DNA of 64,000 bases from Calditrichota bacterium (GTDB lineage Bacteria > Calditrichota > Calditrichia > Calditrichales > Calditrichaceae): NCBI GenBank assembly GCA_003854985.1, contig RQOG01000010.1, positions 36,608 through 100,607 on the forward strand, given 5' to 3'. Below are positions 27,668-37,593 of the stretch, piece after piece. The notes under the pieces were generated by a model, which did no database searches, was not told where the DNA came from, and saw only the letters and a list, made by a program, of their open reading frames with translations. The translations under genes were made by a program, and so were the position numbers. Position 1 is the first letter of the stretch. Each line of letters opens with the position of its first letter.

Positions 27668-27699
27668 TTTGAATAAAAATTTATAATATGTTAAATTAC
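27668..27699 (+). promoter_or_regulatory. Promoter of SWIM-SNF2 gene
   Basis: TTTG at 27668-27671, a 20-nt spacer, then TAAATTAC at 27692-27699. The -7 box is the same TAAATTA as that of groEL. The predicted leader is about 30 nt. Confidence 0.45.
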
Positions 27700-27737
27700 C
27701 CTTTTTAGAAATATATTTTTAACATTTGGAGAAAAAG

Positions 27738-30700
27738 GTGAAAATCGATATAAAGGAATTAAAGAATCGTGTTCCTGATATTATATTCAGGCAGGGCTTG
27801 GAGTACTTTAAGGAAGGCCGGGTACAAATTAAACAATGGGATAATTTTTCCGTATTGGCCACCGTTCAGGGTACCTATCCCTATGTCGTACGCTTAACCG
27901 CAGATGAACGATCGTTTGACGCGACCTGTACCTGTCCTTATAATTATATATGTAAACATGCCGTCGCGGTAGCATTAAAACTGATTGAAGACCAGACTTC
28001 CGCCGAACAGGCAAAAACAACCGATGCGGCAAACTGGCGGGAATATTTCGAAAAATTAATTGCCATTCAACAGGTCGACAGCGACTTTTCCCAGGAAGTC
28101 CGGTGGAAATTAGTTTATATCATCCATTTGCTCGAAAACTATTGGAATATTAAACCCGTTAAGGTTTATATGAAAAAAGACGGTACATACGGCCGTATTC
28201 AGGAACCTTCTTTTAATGAATTATCGGAGCAGAATGTTTTCAGAACTTCCGGGGACCTGATTGCTATTTCGTACTTAGAACGATTACAATCACAACAATC
28301 ATCGGTTTATTACCGCGGCCGGCTGGAAACCAGCTATCTTGATTTTGGTCTGGACGCCGGACAACTTTTTTCGCTTCTTAATACCAGCGAACTTCATATT
28401 AAAAATGAAGACGGCAGTATCGGTACAAGAATTCGCTATGGGCGAAAAGAGTGGCGGTTGATTTTTAAGTTAAAAGAGGAAGAAGAAAATTATATTTTCC
28501 AGCCTTTCTTTGTCAGAGATGATGTAGAACTCGAAATTAATAAGGACACTAAAATCTTAACCGTAAATCCGATATGGTTTTACCGGGATGGTAAACTTCA
28601 TTTTTCTCATTTTCCTCTCAGTTATTCGTATCTGAAAACATTTATTGACGAAGATATGAAAATCGTGCTTTCCAAAAATGAGTATCAGTCATTTATCTCC
28701 GACTACCTGGCCAAATTGCCTATTTTCCCGTTTGTTGAGTTTCCTCCGGGAATTAAAGTACATGAGATTAACAGCATTACCGGCCAGCGGCTGTACATCG
28801 AAGAAATGGATGATCAACTCGTCGTATCCTTGTCGATCATGTATGAAAATATTGAAATATCTTACAGCCAGGTAAATGATCAATACCTGCAGTGGGATAC
28901 GGAAACCAGGCAGATTATCCGCGTGCATCGCGACCGCGCTGAGGAAAACCATATCAGGGAAGCCGTGATAGATTCCGGAATTGTTGAAGATACGCCGGGT
29001 CTTTTTTACGCAACATTTGAAGATGCTCTTGACTGGTTATTCGACGGTCTGCCGGCTCTGGCCGCCGCCGGTTTTGAAGTTCTTGGCGAAGAAAGTCTGG
29101 TGCGCTTTAAAGTTAACCGCGCCCGGGCCAGTTTTGGTGTTAATATATCCTCCGAAACCGATTGGTTTGATATCGAATTGAATCTGGAATTTGAGGGCGT
29201 ACCCGTAACTCTGGAAGAGCTTAAGAAAGCGTTAAAAGCCAATAAAAAATTCGTTAAACTGCGTGATGGAAGTCTGGCCCGTCTGCCCGAAAAATTAATT
29301 GAAAAGTTCAATTACCTGATCAATTTTGGCAAAATGGAGGATGGAAATATTCGTTTTGCCAATCATCATCTCAGTTTTATTGACCGCATGCTTGCAGAAG
29401 CTGATCACAAAGAACTGGATACTCTAAGCAAAGATAAACTGAAAAAGTTAGATAAATTTGACAAAATTAAGAGCTACAAGCTCACGGAAAAATTTAGAGG
29501 CGAATTAAGAGATTATCAAAAATCAGGTTATGACTGGCTGAATTTTTTACAGGATTTTTCTTTTGGCGGCATCCTGGCTGACGATATGGGCCTTGGTAAA
29601 ACCATCCAGGCCCTGGCTCTGATTCAAAAAGAGATAGCGCTGAAACCTAAAAAGCACAATCTTATAGTCGCGCCTACATCGGTAATATTCAACTGGATGA
29701 GAGAAATCGAAAAATTTACGCCCGACGTAGAGTATCTTATACATTACGGAACAAGACGCTCAAAGGATTTACGACGTCTTAAGAAATTCCCGCTCATCAT
29801 TACAACTTACGGACATCTGAGAAGAGATATCGTTTTTCTGAAGGAAATCAGTTTTAATTATGCCATTCTTGATGAATCACAAAATATAAAAAACCCGTTT
29901 TCCGAAACATCTAAAGCCGTGCGTCTGCTGAACGCTCAGAACCGGCTGGCCTTAACCGGAACACCGGTGGAAAACAATACCATGGACCTATGGGCGCAGT
30001 TTGCTTTTATTAATCCGGGTTTACTTGGCGATCAGAACTTTTTTAAAGAATCCTTTATGCGGCCCATTGAAAAAGAACAAAATGTTCAGGTGGCGGCGTC
30101 TCTGAAACGGTTGATATTTCCCTTCATCTTAAGACGCACCAAAGAGGATGTGGCCAAAGAATTACCGCCCAAAGTGGAAAATGTGCTGTACTCGCCGATG
30201 AACGAAAAACAGGAAGAACTTTATGAGCAATGGAAGCTCAGTTACAGGGATAGTATTTTCGAAGAAATTGAGAGCAAAGGATTTAATAAATCGAAGTTTA
30301 AGGTTCTGGAAGGATTAATTAAACTCAGGCAGATTGCCTGCCATCCCAGACTTGTAGATCCAGAATTCAAAGAAACTTCAGGTAAGTTTGACGCCCTGTT
30401 GGAAATGGTTGAGGAAATTATCTCAGAGAAGCACAAAGTATTAATATTCAGCCAGTTCGTACAAATGCTACAAATAGTCAAAAAATTCTTCGACGGTAAT
30501 AATATCCAGTATTCTTATCTTGATGGTTCGACCAAAGATAGAGCCGCGGCTGTCGATAAATTTCAGGATAACGAAAAAACACGCGTATTCCTGATAAGCC
30601 TGAAAGCGGGCGGAACAGGTTTAAACCTTACCGCGGCGGATTATGTAATTCATTATGATCCCTGGTGGAATCCGGCTGTTGAAATGCAGGCGACAGATCG

Positions 30701-30884
30701 CGCGTACCGGATAGGACAAACAAAGAAAGTATTCGCTTATAAATTAATTTCGAAAGATACGGTGGAAGAAAAAATTCTGAAATTGCAAAACCGGAAAAAA
30801 GATTTGGTGAATTCCTTGATCACAACGGAAGAAGCCTTTTTCAAATCTTTATCAAAAGAAGATATACTGGAATTATTTGAATAG
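27738..30884 (+). CDS. SNF2-family DNA translocase with SWIM zinc finger
   Basis: This protein of about 1048 aa starts with a SWIM zinc finger (CTCPYNYICKHAVAV, Cys-x-Cys-xn-Cys-x-His) and a long linker domain. It ends in a full SNF2 ATPase: Walker A DDMGLGKTIQ, the Walker B variant LDESQNIKN, ALTGTPVENN, then helicase C with FSQFVQML, SLKAGGTGLNLT and the arginine-finger DRAYRIGQ. Such proteins remodel nucleoprotein or DNA in an ATP-dependent way; the bacterial role is poorly known. GTG 27738, 6 nt after GGAG, is preferred to TTG 27726. It converges on the HD-GYP gene. Confidence 0.92.
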   Translation: MKIDIKELKNRVPDIIFRQGLEYFKEGRVQIKQWDNFSVLATVQGTYPYVVRLTADERSFDATCTCPYNYICKHAVAVALKLIEDQTSAEQAKTTDAANWREYFEKLIAIQQVDSDFSQEVRWKLVYIIHLLENYWNIKPVKVYMKKDGTYGRIQEPSFNELSEQNVFRTSGDLIAISYLERLQSQQSSVYYRGRLETSYLDFGLDAGQLFSLLNTSELHIKNEDGSIGTRIRYGRKEWRLIFKLKEEEENYIFQPFFVRDDVELEINKDTKILTVNPIWFYRDGKLHFSHFPLSYSYLKTFIDEDMKIVLSKNEYQSFISDYLAKLPIFPFVEFPPGIKVHEINSITGQRLYIEEMDDQLVVSLSIMYENIEISYSQVNDQYLQWDTETRQIIRVHRDRAEENHIREAVIDSGIVEDTPGLFYATFEDALDWLFDGLPALAAAGFEVLGEESLVRFKVNRARASFGVNISSETDWFDIELNLEFEGVPVTLEELKKALKANKKFVKLRDGSLARLPEKLIEKFNYLINFGKMEDGNIRFANHHLSFIDRMLAEADHKELDTLSKDKLKKLDKFDKIKSYKLTEKFRGELRDYQKSGYDWLNFLQDFSFGGILADDMGLGKTIQALALIQKEIALKPKKHNLIVAPTSVIFNWMREIEKFTPDVEYLIHYGTRRSKDLRRLKKFPLIITTYGHLRRDIVFLKEISFNYAILDESQNIKNPFSETSKAVRLLNAQNRLALTGTPVENNTMDLWAQFAFINPGLLGDQNFFKESFMRPIEKEQNVQVAASLKRLIFPFILRRTKEDVAKELPPKVENVLYSPMNEKQEELYEQWKLSYRDSIFEEIESKGFNKSKFKVLEGLIKLRQIACHPRLVDPEFKETSGKFDALLEMVEEIISEKHKVLIFSQFVQMLQIVKKFFDGNNIQYSYLDGSTKDRAAAVDKFQDNEKTRVFLISLKAGGTGLNLTAADYVIHYDPWWNPAVEMQATDRAYRIGQTKKVFAYKLISKDTVEEKILKLQNRKKDLVNSLITTEEAFFKSLSKEDILELFE

Positions 30885-30925
30885 AAAAAATTTAAAACTG
30901 CATGGCGTCTTGTTCTAAGGCACCA

Positions 30926-32194
30926 TTATTTTCTGTATTTCCGTGAATAATATCTGATAAATGTTTCGTCCAGGCGGCGCTGCTCTGCTGTCCGGTTTTT
31001 CGTCCGGCGTATTTCCAGTAAATCTTTCATTGTAAATTTCGATAAGAACCTCAAATCGGATTCTATCAATTCCTCATGGTGCCCGAACTCAAGAATTTCG
31101 ATAAGAATATTCAAAGGGATATTTTTAAACTGATATACCACATAAGGTTCAAATGAAGTGCCTGTTTCGGATTCCAGGATTTCAATAACCTTTTCGATAT
31201 CAAGTCTGTCGCTGTATTGTTTTCTGGATGTTAGGGCATCGAACACATCGCAAACAGCGATAATTTTCCCTCCCAGCGGTATCTGATCGCCCTTTAATCC
31301 TTTCGGATATCCTTTTCCATCAATTTTTTCATGATGACTGGCGGCAATTTTAGGCAGATCCTTAAGATGTTTCTGAAAATGAATTTTATTCAGGATGGTA
31401 TGGCTTAAGCTCGCGTGGCGTTTAATAATTTCATATTCATCTTCACTAAGTCTTTTATTTTTAAACAATACCATTTCCGGAATACCCAATTTACCGATAT
31501 CATGAAGTAATGCGGCAAATCGTATCAGGTCTAATTCATTCCGGTTCAATTTCATCAACTGCGCAATCTGAACAGAATATAAGGTGACCCGTCGTGAATG
31601 CCCCGAAGTAATATAATCCCTGGAGTCCAATGTGGTCGATAAAGTCTCGATAAAACTAATAAAAGACCGGTGCAGGTCTTCGTAAGACTTGGAATTTTCA
31701 ATGGCCGTAGAGGCTGTAGAAGCCAGCGCGCCGAGAAGTTTTTCATCTTCTTCCGTAAACTGGCCGTTCTTTTTATTTAAAACCTGAAATACACCGGTAA
31801 TCTCATTTTTCTCATCTCTAAGCGGTATTGTTAAAACCGTTTCCGTCCGGTATCCGGTCTTTTTATCAATCTCAGGATTAAAACGCGTATCGGCATAAGC
31901 ATCCGGAATATTCAGCACTTCACCGGTTCTGGCTGTATATCCGGCTAAACCCAGTTCGGCTGAGAACCTGATTTCATTTTTGATACCGGTAGCGACTTTA
32001 GACCATAATTCATTGCGTTCGGAATCATAAAGAAAAACCGTGCAGCGGTCAGCACGCAGAACAGATCGGACGACATCGGAAATTTTTTTCAATAATAATT
32101 CGAGATCCAGCTCGGCCGTAAAACTCTGGCTGATCTGTAAAATTGAAAGCAGTCTTTCATTTTCATTTTTTAATATATCAAGCTGTTCTCTCAA
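30926..32194 (-). CDS. GAF-HD-GYP protein (cyclic-di-GMP phosphodiesterase candidate)
   Basis: A short coiled coil and a GAF domain (residues 15-170, with DRCTVFLYD and GVFQVLNKKNG) precede an HD-GYP domain. That domain has HDIGKLGIP, HHEKIDGKGYPKGLKG and VFDALTSRKQYSD, so the HD metal site and the GYP motif are both intact. The expected reaction is hydrolysis of cyclic di-GMP under control of a ligand at the GAF domain. Translation starts at TTG, 11 nt after the stop of the small upstream gene. It is the last gene of a run folB-folK-dNK-small protein-HD-GYP. Confidence 0.93.
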   Translation of the reverse strand: MREQLDILKNENERLLSILQISQSFTAELDLELLLKKISDVVRSVLRADRCTVFLYDSERNELWSKVATGIKNEIRFSAELGLAGYTARTGEVLNIPDAYADTRFNPEIDKKTGYRTETVLTIPLRDEKNEITGVFQVLNKKNGQFTEEDEKLLGALASTASTAIENSKSYEDLHRSFISFIETLSTTLDSRDYITSGHSRRVTLYSVQIAQLMKLNRNELDLIRFAALLHDIGKLGIPEMVLFKNKRLSEDEYEIIKRHASLSHTILNKIHFQKHLKDLPKIAASHHEKIDGKGYPKGLKGDQIPLGGKIIAVCDVFDALTSRKQYSDRLDIEKVIEILESETGTSFEPYVVYQFKNIPLNILIEILEFGHHEELIESDLRFLSKFTMKDLLEIRRTKNRTAEQRRLDETFIRYYSRKYRK

Positions 32195-32205
32195 AATTTA
32201 CCGCC

Positions 32206-32388
32206 TCATTCAATATCTTCATAATCCGCATCTTCAATCCGATCGCTGTATTTATTCTGAATACTATCGTTCTTTCTTTGATTTCCTTTAACGTGAGGAT
32301 TATCCGACGGCCTGATAAATAACGCTTTTACCACTTTGACTATCAGATAGCCGATTAAAATTAATAATAAAAATCTAATAAAACTCAT
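32206..32388 (-). CDS. Small membrane protein, DUF4834-like
   Basis: The 60-aa product has one N-terminal membrane helix (FIRFLLLILIGYLIVKVV), then an acidic and polar tail ending IEDADYEDIE. Small proteins with this layout are common in FCB genomes next to housekeeping genes (DUF4834-like); the function is unknown. It starts 4 bp after the kinase gene and ends 11 bp before the HD-GYP start, so the tight spacing supports it as a real gene. No strong ribosome site is seen, which is consistent with translational coupling. Confidence 0.65.
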   Translation of the reverse strand: MSFIRFLLLILIGYLIVKVVKALFIRPSDNPHVKGNQRKNDSIQNKYSDRIEDADYEDIE

Positions 32389-32391
32389 AAA

Positions 32392-33039
32392 TTAATTTTG
32401 TTTCCGTGGAATATAATATCTGGTTCCTCCCTGATGGTGACTAATCTCCTGAAGAATATCCTGGTAGTCAAAATCGGAATGTTCGAAATCAATATCGTCG
32501 GTGTGAATGACAAGAAGCGGCGCCTTGTTATAATGAAAAAAGAACTTTGTATAAAGTTCGTTAAGGGCATCTATATATTCTAGTTTCATATTTTTTTCAA
32601 ATGAACGTCCGCGCTTGCGGATATTATTCATTAATTTGGCGGTCGAAGCCTGCAAATAAATGACAATGTCCGGTGCGGAAATTTCTTTCTCCATCAAACG
32701 GGCAATGCCATCGTAAAGTTTCATTTCCTTGGGCGATAAATTAAGCGTGGCAAAAATACGATCCTTTTCAAAAATATAATCACTGACTACCGTTTGTTTA
32801 AAAATATCCGTCTGTCTTAGCTCCTGCAATTGGTTAAAACGGTTTAGCAGGAAAAACAGCTGGGTCTGAAAAGCATATCGCTCCGGGTCGTTATAAAATT
32901 CTTCCAAAAAAGGATTCTGATCGAATTCTTCCATGATGATGGACGAACCGAGGGATTTGGATAACATTGAGGCAAGCGTGGTTTTTCCGGCGCCGATTAC
33001 GCCCTCAATAGCAATATATTTAAATCTTTCGATACCCAT
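32392..33039 (-). CDS. Deoxynucleoside kinase
   Basis: This 215-aa dNK-family enzyme phosphorylates deoxyribonucleosides for salvage. The P-loop is IEGVIGAGKTTLASML at residue 10-25, followed by MEEFDQNPFLEEFY and YAFQTQLFFLLNRF, which shape the nucleoside pocket. The LID arginines appear as IRKRGRSFE. The family covers deoxyadenosine, deoxyguanosine and deoxycytidine kinases, and I cannot assign the specificity. It lies 4 bp after folK, a pairing seen repeatedly in FCB bacteria. Confidence 0.92.
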   Translation of the reverse strand: MGIERFKYIAIEGVIGAGKTTLASMLSKSLGSSIIMEEFDQNPFLEEFYNDPERYAFQTQLFFLLNRFNQLQELRQTDIFKQTVVSDYIFEKDRIFATLNLSPKEMKLYDGIARLMEKEISAPDIVIYLQASTAKLMNNIRKRGRSFEKNMKLEYIDALNELYTKFFFHYNKAPLLVIHTDDIDFEHSDFDYQDILQEISHHQGGTRYYIPRKQN

Positions 33040-33043
33040 GGAT

Positions 33044-33526
33044 TTACCATTTATCCCTGTATAAATTTATCCATCCCCTGCCGGAAGCTTTGGATTTTAA
33101 TTCTGATAAAAATTCTCCCGACCTTAATTTAAAACCAGGAATCAGTTCAGTCAGCGGATAATATAAAAAATTTCGTTTAGTTAATCCATTATGAGGAATT
33201 TTAAGAATCGGGGTGTCGATGGGAACATCTTCATACTCTATTATATCTATATCAATAACCCGGGACCCCCATTTTATCGTTTTGTAACGGCCGGATTGTA
33301 TTTCTATGTTTTTAATTTTTCTTAACAATCTGAATGGTCCCCGGTTAAAACTGAAAATCAACATAGCATTAAGGAAAGGAGGTTGATCGGAAATTCCAAA
33401 AGGTTCAGTTTCATAAACCGAAGAACAGGCCTGAATTTGCCCGATTTGCGCCAGCTTATCACGGGCATTTAAGATAGTACCAAACCGGTCTCCAAGATTA
33501 CTTCCTAAGGCCAGATAGTATATCAT
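33044..33526 (-). CDS. folK: 2-amino-4-hydroxy-6-hydroxymethyldihydropteridine pyrophosphokinase
   Basis: FolK transfers pyrophosphate from ATP to 6-hydroxymethyl-dihydropterin in folate synthesis. The 160-aa frame has LALGSNLGDR at the N-terminus, SSVYETEPFG, QPPFLNAML and the signature WGSRVIDIDIIEY with the Mg2+-binding acidic pair. Its ATG overlaps the end of folB by 4 bases (ATGA type), showing translational coupling with the enzyme that makes its substrate. Confidence 0.95.
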   Translation of the reverse strand: MIYYLALGSNLGDRFGTILNARDKLAQIGQIQACSSVYETEPFGISDQPPFLNAMLIFSFNRGPFRLLRKIKNIEIQSGRYKTIKWGSRVIDIDIIEYEDVPIDTPILKIPHNGLTKRNFLYYPLTELIPGFKLRSGEFLSELKSKASGRGWINLYRDKW

Positions 33527-33879
33527 TTTTCCCTGAATATTTCGATTTCCACATAATCGAGCAAACCGTTTAGAGGCACATGAGGTTTTCTGACTCTGAT
33601 CAATACGTTCAAAATACCCGGCTGATTTAAGATTCTATCGGCCATTTGCTGGGCAACCGTTTCGATCAATTTAAATTTATAATTTTCAAATGTTTCTTTG
33701 GCAATGTGATAAATCGCCCTGTAATCAACTGTTTTTTTCAAATCATCATCGTCGCTGGCCGGTTTAAGATTACAGCTGACTTCAATATCGACTTCAAATT
33801 TCTGACCAAGCTCCCGTTCCGCTTCATAAAACCCGTGATGCGCATAAAACGTAATATTTTTAAGCCTGATAATATCCAT
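33523..33879 (-). CDS. folB: Dihydroneopterin aldolase
   Basis: FolB cleaves dihydroneopterin to 6-hydroxymethyl-dihydropterin and glycolaldehyde. The 118-aa protein shows the family opening IRLKNITFYAHHGFYEAER, the substrate-binding VDYRAIY and the catalytic Lys/Glu region FKLIETVAQ, followed by VRVRKPHVPL in a slightly altered form. The length is typical. It is the first gene of the folB-folK-dNK run; the groEL terminator lies about 105 bp upstream. Confidence 0.94.
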   Translation of the reverse strand: MDIIRLKNITFYAHHGFYEAERELGQKFEVDIEVSCNLKPASDDDDLKKTVDYRAIYHIAKETFENYKFKLIETVAQQMADRILNQPGILNVLIRVRKPHVPLNGLLDYVEIEIFREK

Positions 33880-33983
33880 GAAGAATTCTCTGACTTAATC
33901 CCTTTTGATTATTGTATCCGTCAATTTATCGAAGCGATAAAATTGAGTCAATTAAAAATGCTTTGTTTTAACGCCAGGCATAT

Positions 33984-34016
33984 ATAAAAAAAGCGGGACT
34001 ATGGAAAATCCCGCTT
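33984..34016 (-). terminator. Intrinsic terminator of groEL
   Basis: On the minus strand AAGCGGGA (34009-34016) pairs with TCCCGCTT (33991-33998) around a 10-nt loop, and a T-rich tract follows at 33984-33990. It lies 28 bp past the groEL stop codon. Confidence 0.85.
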
Positions 34017-34043
34017 CGAATTATCATTGGCCGCCAAAACGGT

Positions 34044-35684
<1,641 letters not shown>

Positions 35685-35814
35685 TCATTTATGATTTTAA
35701 GTTTATTTTTACCATAACAGGATTAGATACAATCCATATTTATTAGTTACATTTTCCTTGCGGATAATTTATATACAATTTCATTAAACCAATTATAAAC
35801 CAACGGGTTATAAA

Positions 35815-35841
35815 TTAGCACTCGTAAAACGAGAGCGCTAA
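35815..35841. promoter_or_regulatory. CIRCE operator (HrcA binding site)
   Basis: TTAGCACTC at 35815-35823, nine bases, then GAGCGCTAA at 35833-35841. This differs from the consensus TTAGCACTC-N9-GAGTGCTAA at one base. HrcA repressor binds such sites and is released on heat stress. Confidence 0.93.
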
Positions 35842-35869
35842 TTTAGGGCATTATTAATTTCAATTCAAG
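35838..35869 (-). promoter_or_regulatory. Promoter of groEL overlapping CIRCE
   Basis: On the minus strand CTTG (35866-35869), 20 nt, then TAAATTAG (35838-35845). The -7 box shares four bases with the CIRCE operator, so bound HrcA would block it. Confidence 0.55.
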
Positions 35870-36019
35870 CAAAAGGTTTGTTTATATTTATCAAATCCCG
35901 ATCATTCGCCTGACAAATATTTTCTATATTCAAATTAATTATTAAATTAGCCTGCGTTTTAAAATAATTATCAAGACCGGAATGAACATATTCTATCTTA
36001 AACTGAAAGGTTCTAATTA

Positions 36020-37084
36020 ATGAAAGCCCTGATTACCAGCGGCGGGAGAGGCACAAGGCTTCGTCCGCTTACCCATACGCAGAATAAGCATTTAATTCCC
36101 ATTGCCAATAAGCCTATCCTTCATTACGCCATAGAATACTGTGTGGAGGCGGGTATAACAGATATCGGCATTGTATTCAGCTCGGATTCCGACGCAGTTC
36201 CGCAAGCAATTGGCAATGGAAAATCTCTGGGCGCCAGAATTACCTATATTCCACAGGAAGCGCCGCTGGGACTGGCCCACGTGGTTAAAATTTCCCAGGA
36301 CTTTATTAAAACCGATCCTTTTGTGTTTTATCTTGGGGATAACATGGTTGTCGGAGGCCTTAAACGCTTCATCGAGGCTTTTCATAAGCACAAAAGCAAT
36401 TGTCACCTTACCCTGGCCCGCGTAAAGGATCCCGAACGATTTGGCGTGCCGACGATTAAAGGCAACCGGATTGTGGAAATTCAGGAAAAGCCCGAAAAAC
36501 CTAAAAGCCCGTTTGCCGTATCGGGTATTTATATCTATGATAAAACCATCTTTGAAGCGGTGAATGCAATCGCTCCGAGTCCCCGGGGTGAACTGGAAAT
36601 TTCGGACGCCCACCAATACCTGATTGATAAAGGATATAAAATTACCTACTCCGAAATAACAGGCTGGTGGAAAGACACCGGTAAACCCTATGATTTACTC
36701 GAAGCCAACCGGCTTATACTCGATAACATGACTGAGACTATCGATGGAAGCATTGATGACCGCTCAATAGTATCCGGTAAAATACGGCTGGGAAAAAGTT
36801 CCAAAATAATCAATTCCACGATCAGGGGGCCGGTAATTATCGGAGATAATACCAGAATCGAAAACAGCTATGTCGGGCCGTTTACTTCCATCTACGATGA
36901 TTGTATTGTGAAAAACAGCGAAGTCGAATACAGCATTCTTTTAAAAGAATGTAAAATTATCGATGTGGACATCCGCATTGAGCACAGTCTTTTAGGTAAC
37001 GATGTGGAAATCATCAAAGCGCAGGGCAAACCGGCTACGCATCGTTTTTTAATCGGCGATCAGAGCAGGATTGAATTAATATAA
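36020..37084 (+). CDS. Glucose-1-phosphate thymidylyltransferase, long type
   Basis: This 354-aa sugar nucleotidyltransferase belongs to the long RmlA type (TIGR01208), which makes dTDP-glucose from dTTP and glucose-1-phosphate. The nucleotide-binding start is LITSGGRGTRLRPLT, followed by YLGDNMV (metal-binding Asp), EIQEKPEKP and WWKDTGKPYDLLEANR. The last 100 residues form a left-handed beta-helix of hexapeptide repeats, which separates it from the short 290-aa RmlA. Sugar specificity could differ. No rmlBCD genes are nearby, so it is likely a stand-alone envelope sugar gene. Confidence 0.88.
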   Translation: MKALITSGGRGTRLRPLTHTQNKHLIPIANKPILHYAIEYCVEAGITDIGIVFSSDSDAVPQAIGNGKSLGARITYIPQEAPLGLAHVVKISQDFIKTDPFVFYLGDNMVVGGLKRFIEAFHKHKSNCHLTLARVKDPERFGVPTIKGNRIVEIQEKPEKPKSPFAVSGIYIYDKTIFEAVNAIAPSPRGELEISDAHQYLIDKGYKITYSEITGWWKDTGKPYDLLEANRLILDNMTETIDGSIDDRSIVSGKIRLGKSSKIINSTIRGPVIIGDNTRIENSYVGPFTSIYDDCIVKNSEVEYSILLKECKIIDVDIRIEHSLLGNDVEIIKAQGKPATHRFLIGDQSRIELI

Positions 37085-37183
37085 ATATTCATCTGATTTT
37101 TTGAGTTAGATCATAATTCAAACACCTTCAGTTTTTTAATATCACCCATCGTAATTTTAATCCTTAATGGAGTGTGTATTTTT

Positions 37184-37582
37184 ATGGATGATAAATGCTT
37201 CTTCCGGACGGACAAGCTTGTTATCTGGCGGCCGGAAGGATCAATGACTTTAGAAAAAATTGAGAAATTTATAGAATTTCTTAATACTAATTCCGGAAAA
37301 CGGGATCCGCATTTTGACAGGTTTGTGGATTTGTCCTGTATTACAGAAATAGCCGTGAGTTATGAACAATTATCGACAATCGCTTTTACGCGAAAAACAT
37401 ATTCCCAGCAGAAGTTAGATAAAAAAATAAGAATGGTTTTTTACGTAAATAATTCCATTTCATACGGGATGACCCGTATGTATCAAAACTTATTTGATGA
37501 TAAGTATTATGATATAAAAATATTTAAAAACCTGTGCGAAGCGGCTGCATTTCTGGAAGTTGATGCTTCATTGCTCAAATGA
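37184..37582 (+). CDS. Uncharacterised STAS-like small protein
   Basis: The 132-aa soluble protein has alternating strands and helices (LVIWRPEGSMTLEKIEKFIE, FDRFVDLSCITEI, RMVFYVNNSISYGMTRMYQN). Its layout resembles SpoIIAA/STAS-like or DUF4325-type regulators in FCB and Deltaproteobacteria. I do not recognise a specific family, so the function stays open. ATG 37184 is preferred over GTG 37172, with GGAG at 37169-37172. It converges on the RND permease gene. Confidence 0.6.
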   Translation: MDDKCFFRTDKLVIWRPEGSMTLEKIEKFIEFLNTNSGKRDPHFDRFVDLSCITEIAVSYEQLSTIAFTRKTYSQQKLDKKIRMVFYVNNSISYGMTRMYQNLFDDKYYDIKIFKNLCEAAAFLEVDASLLK

Positions 37583-37593
37583 TCTATTTACAC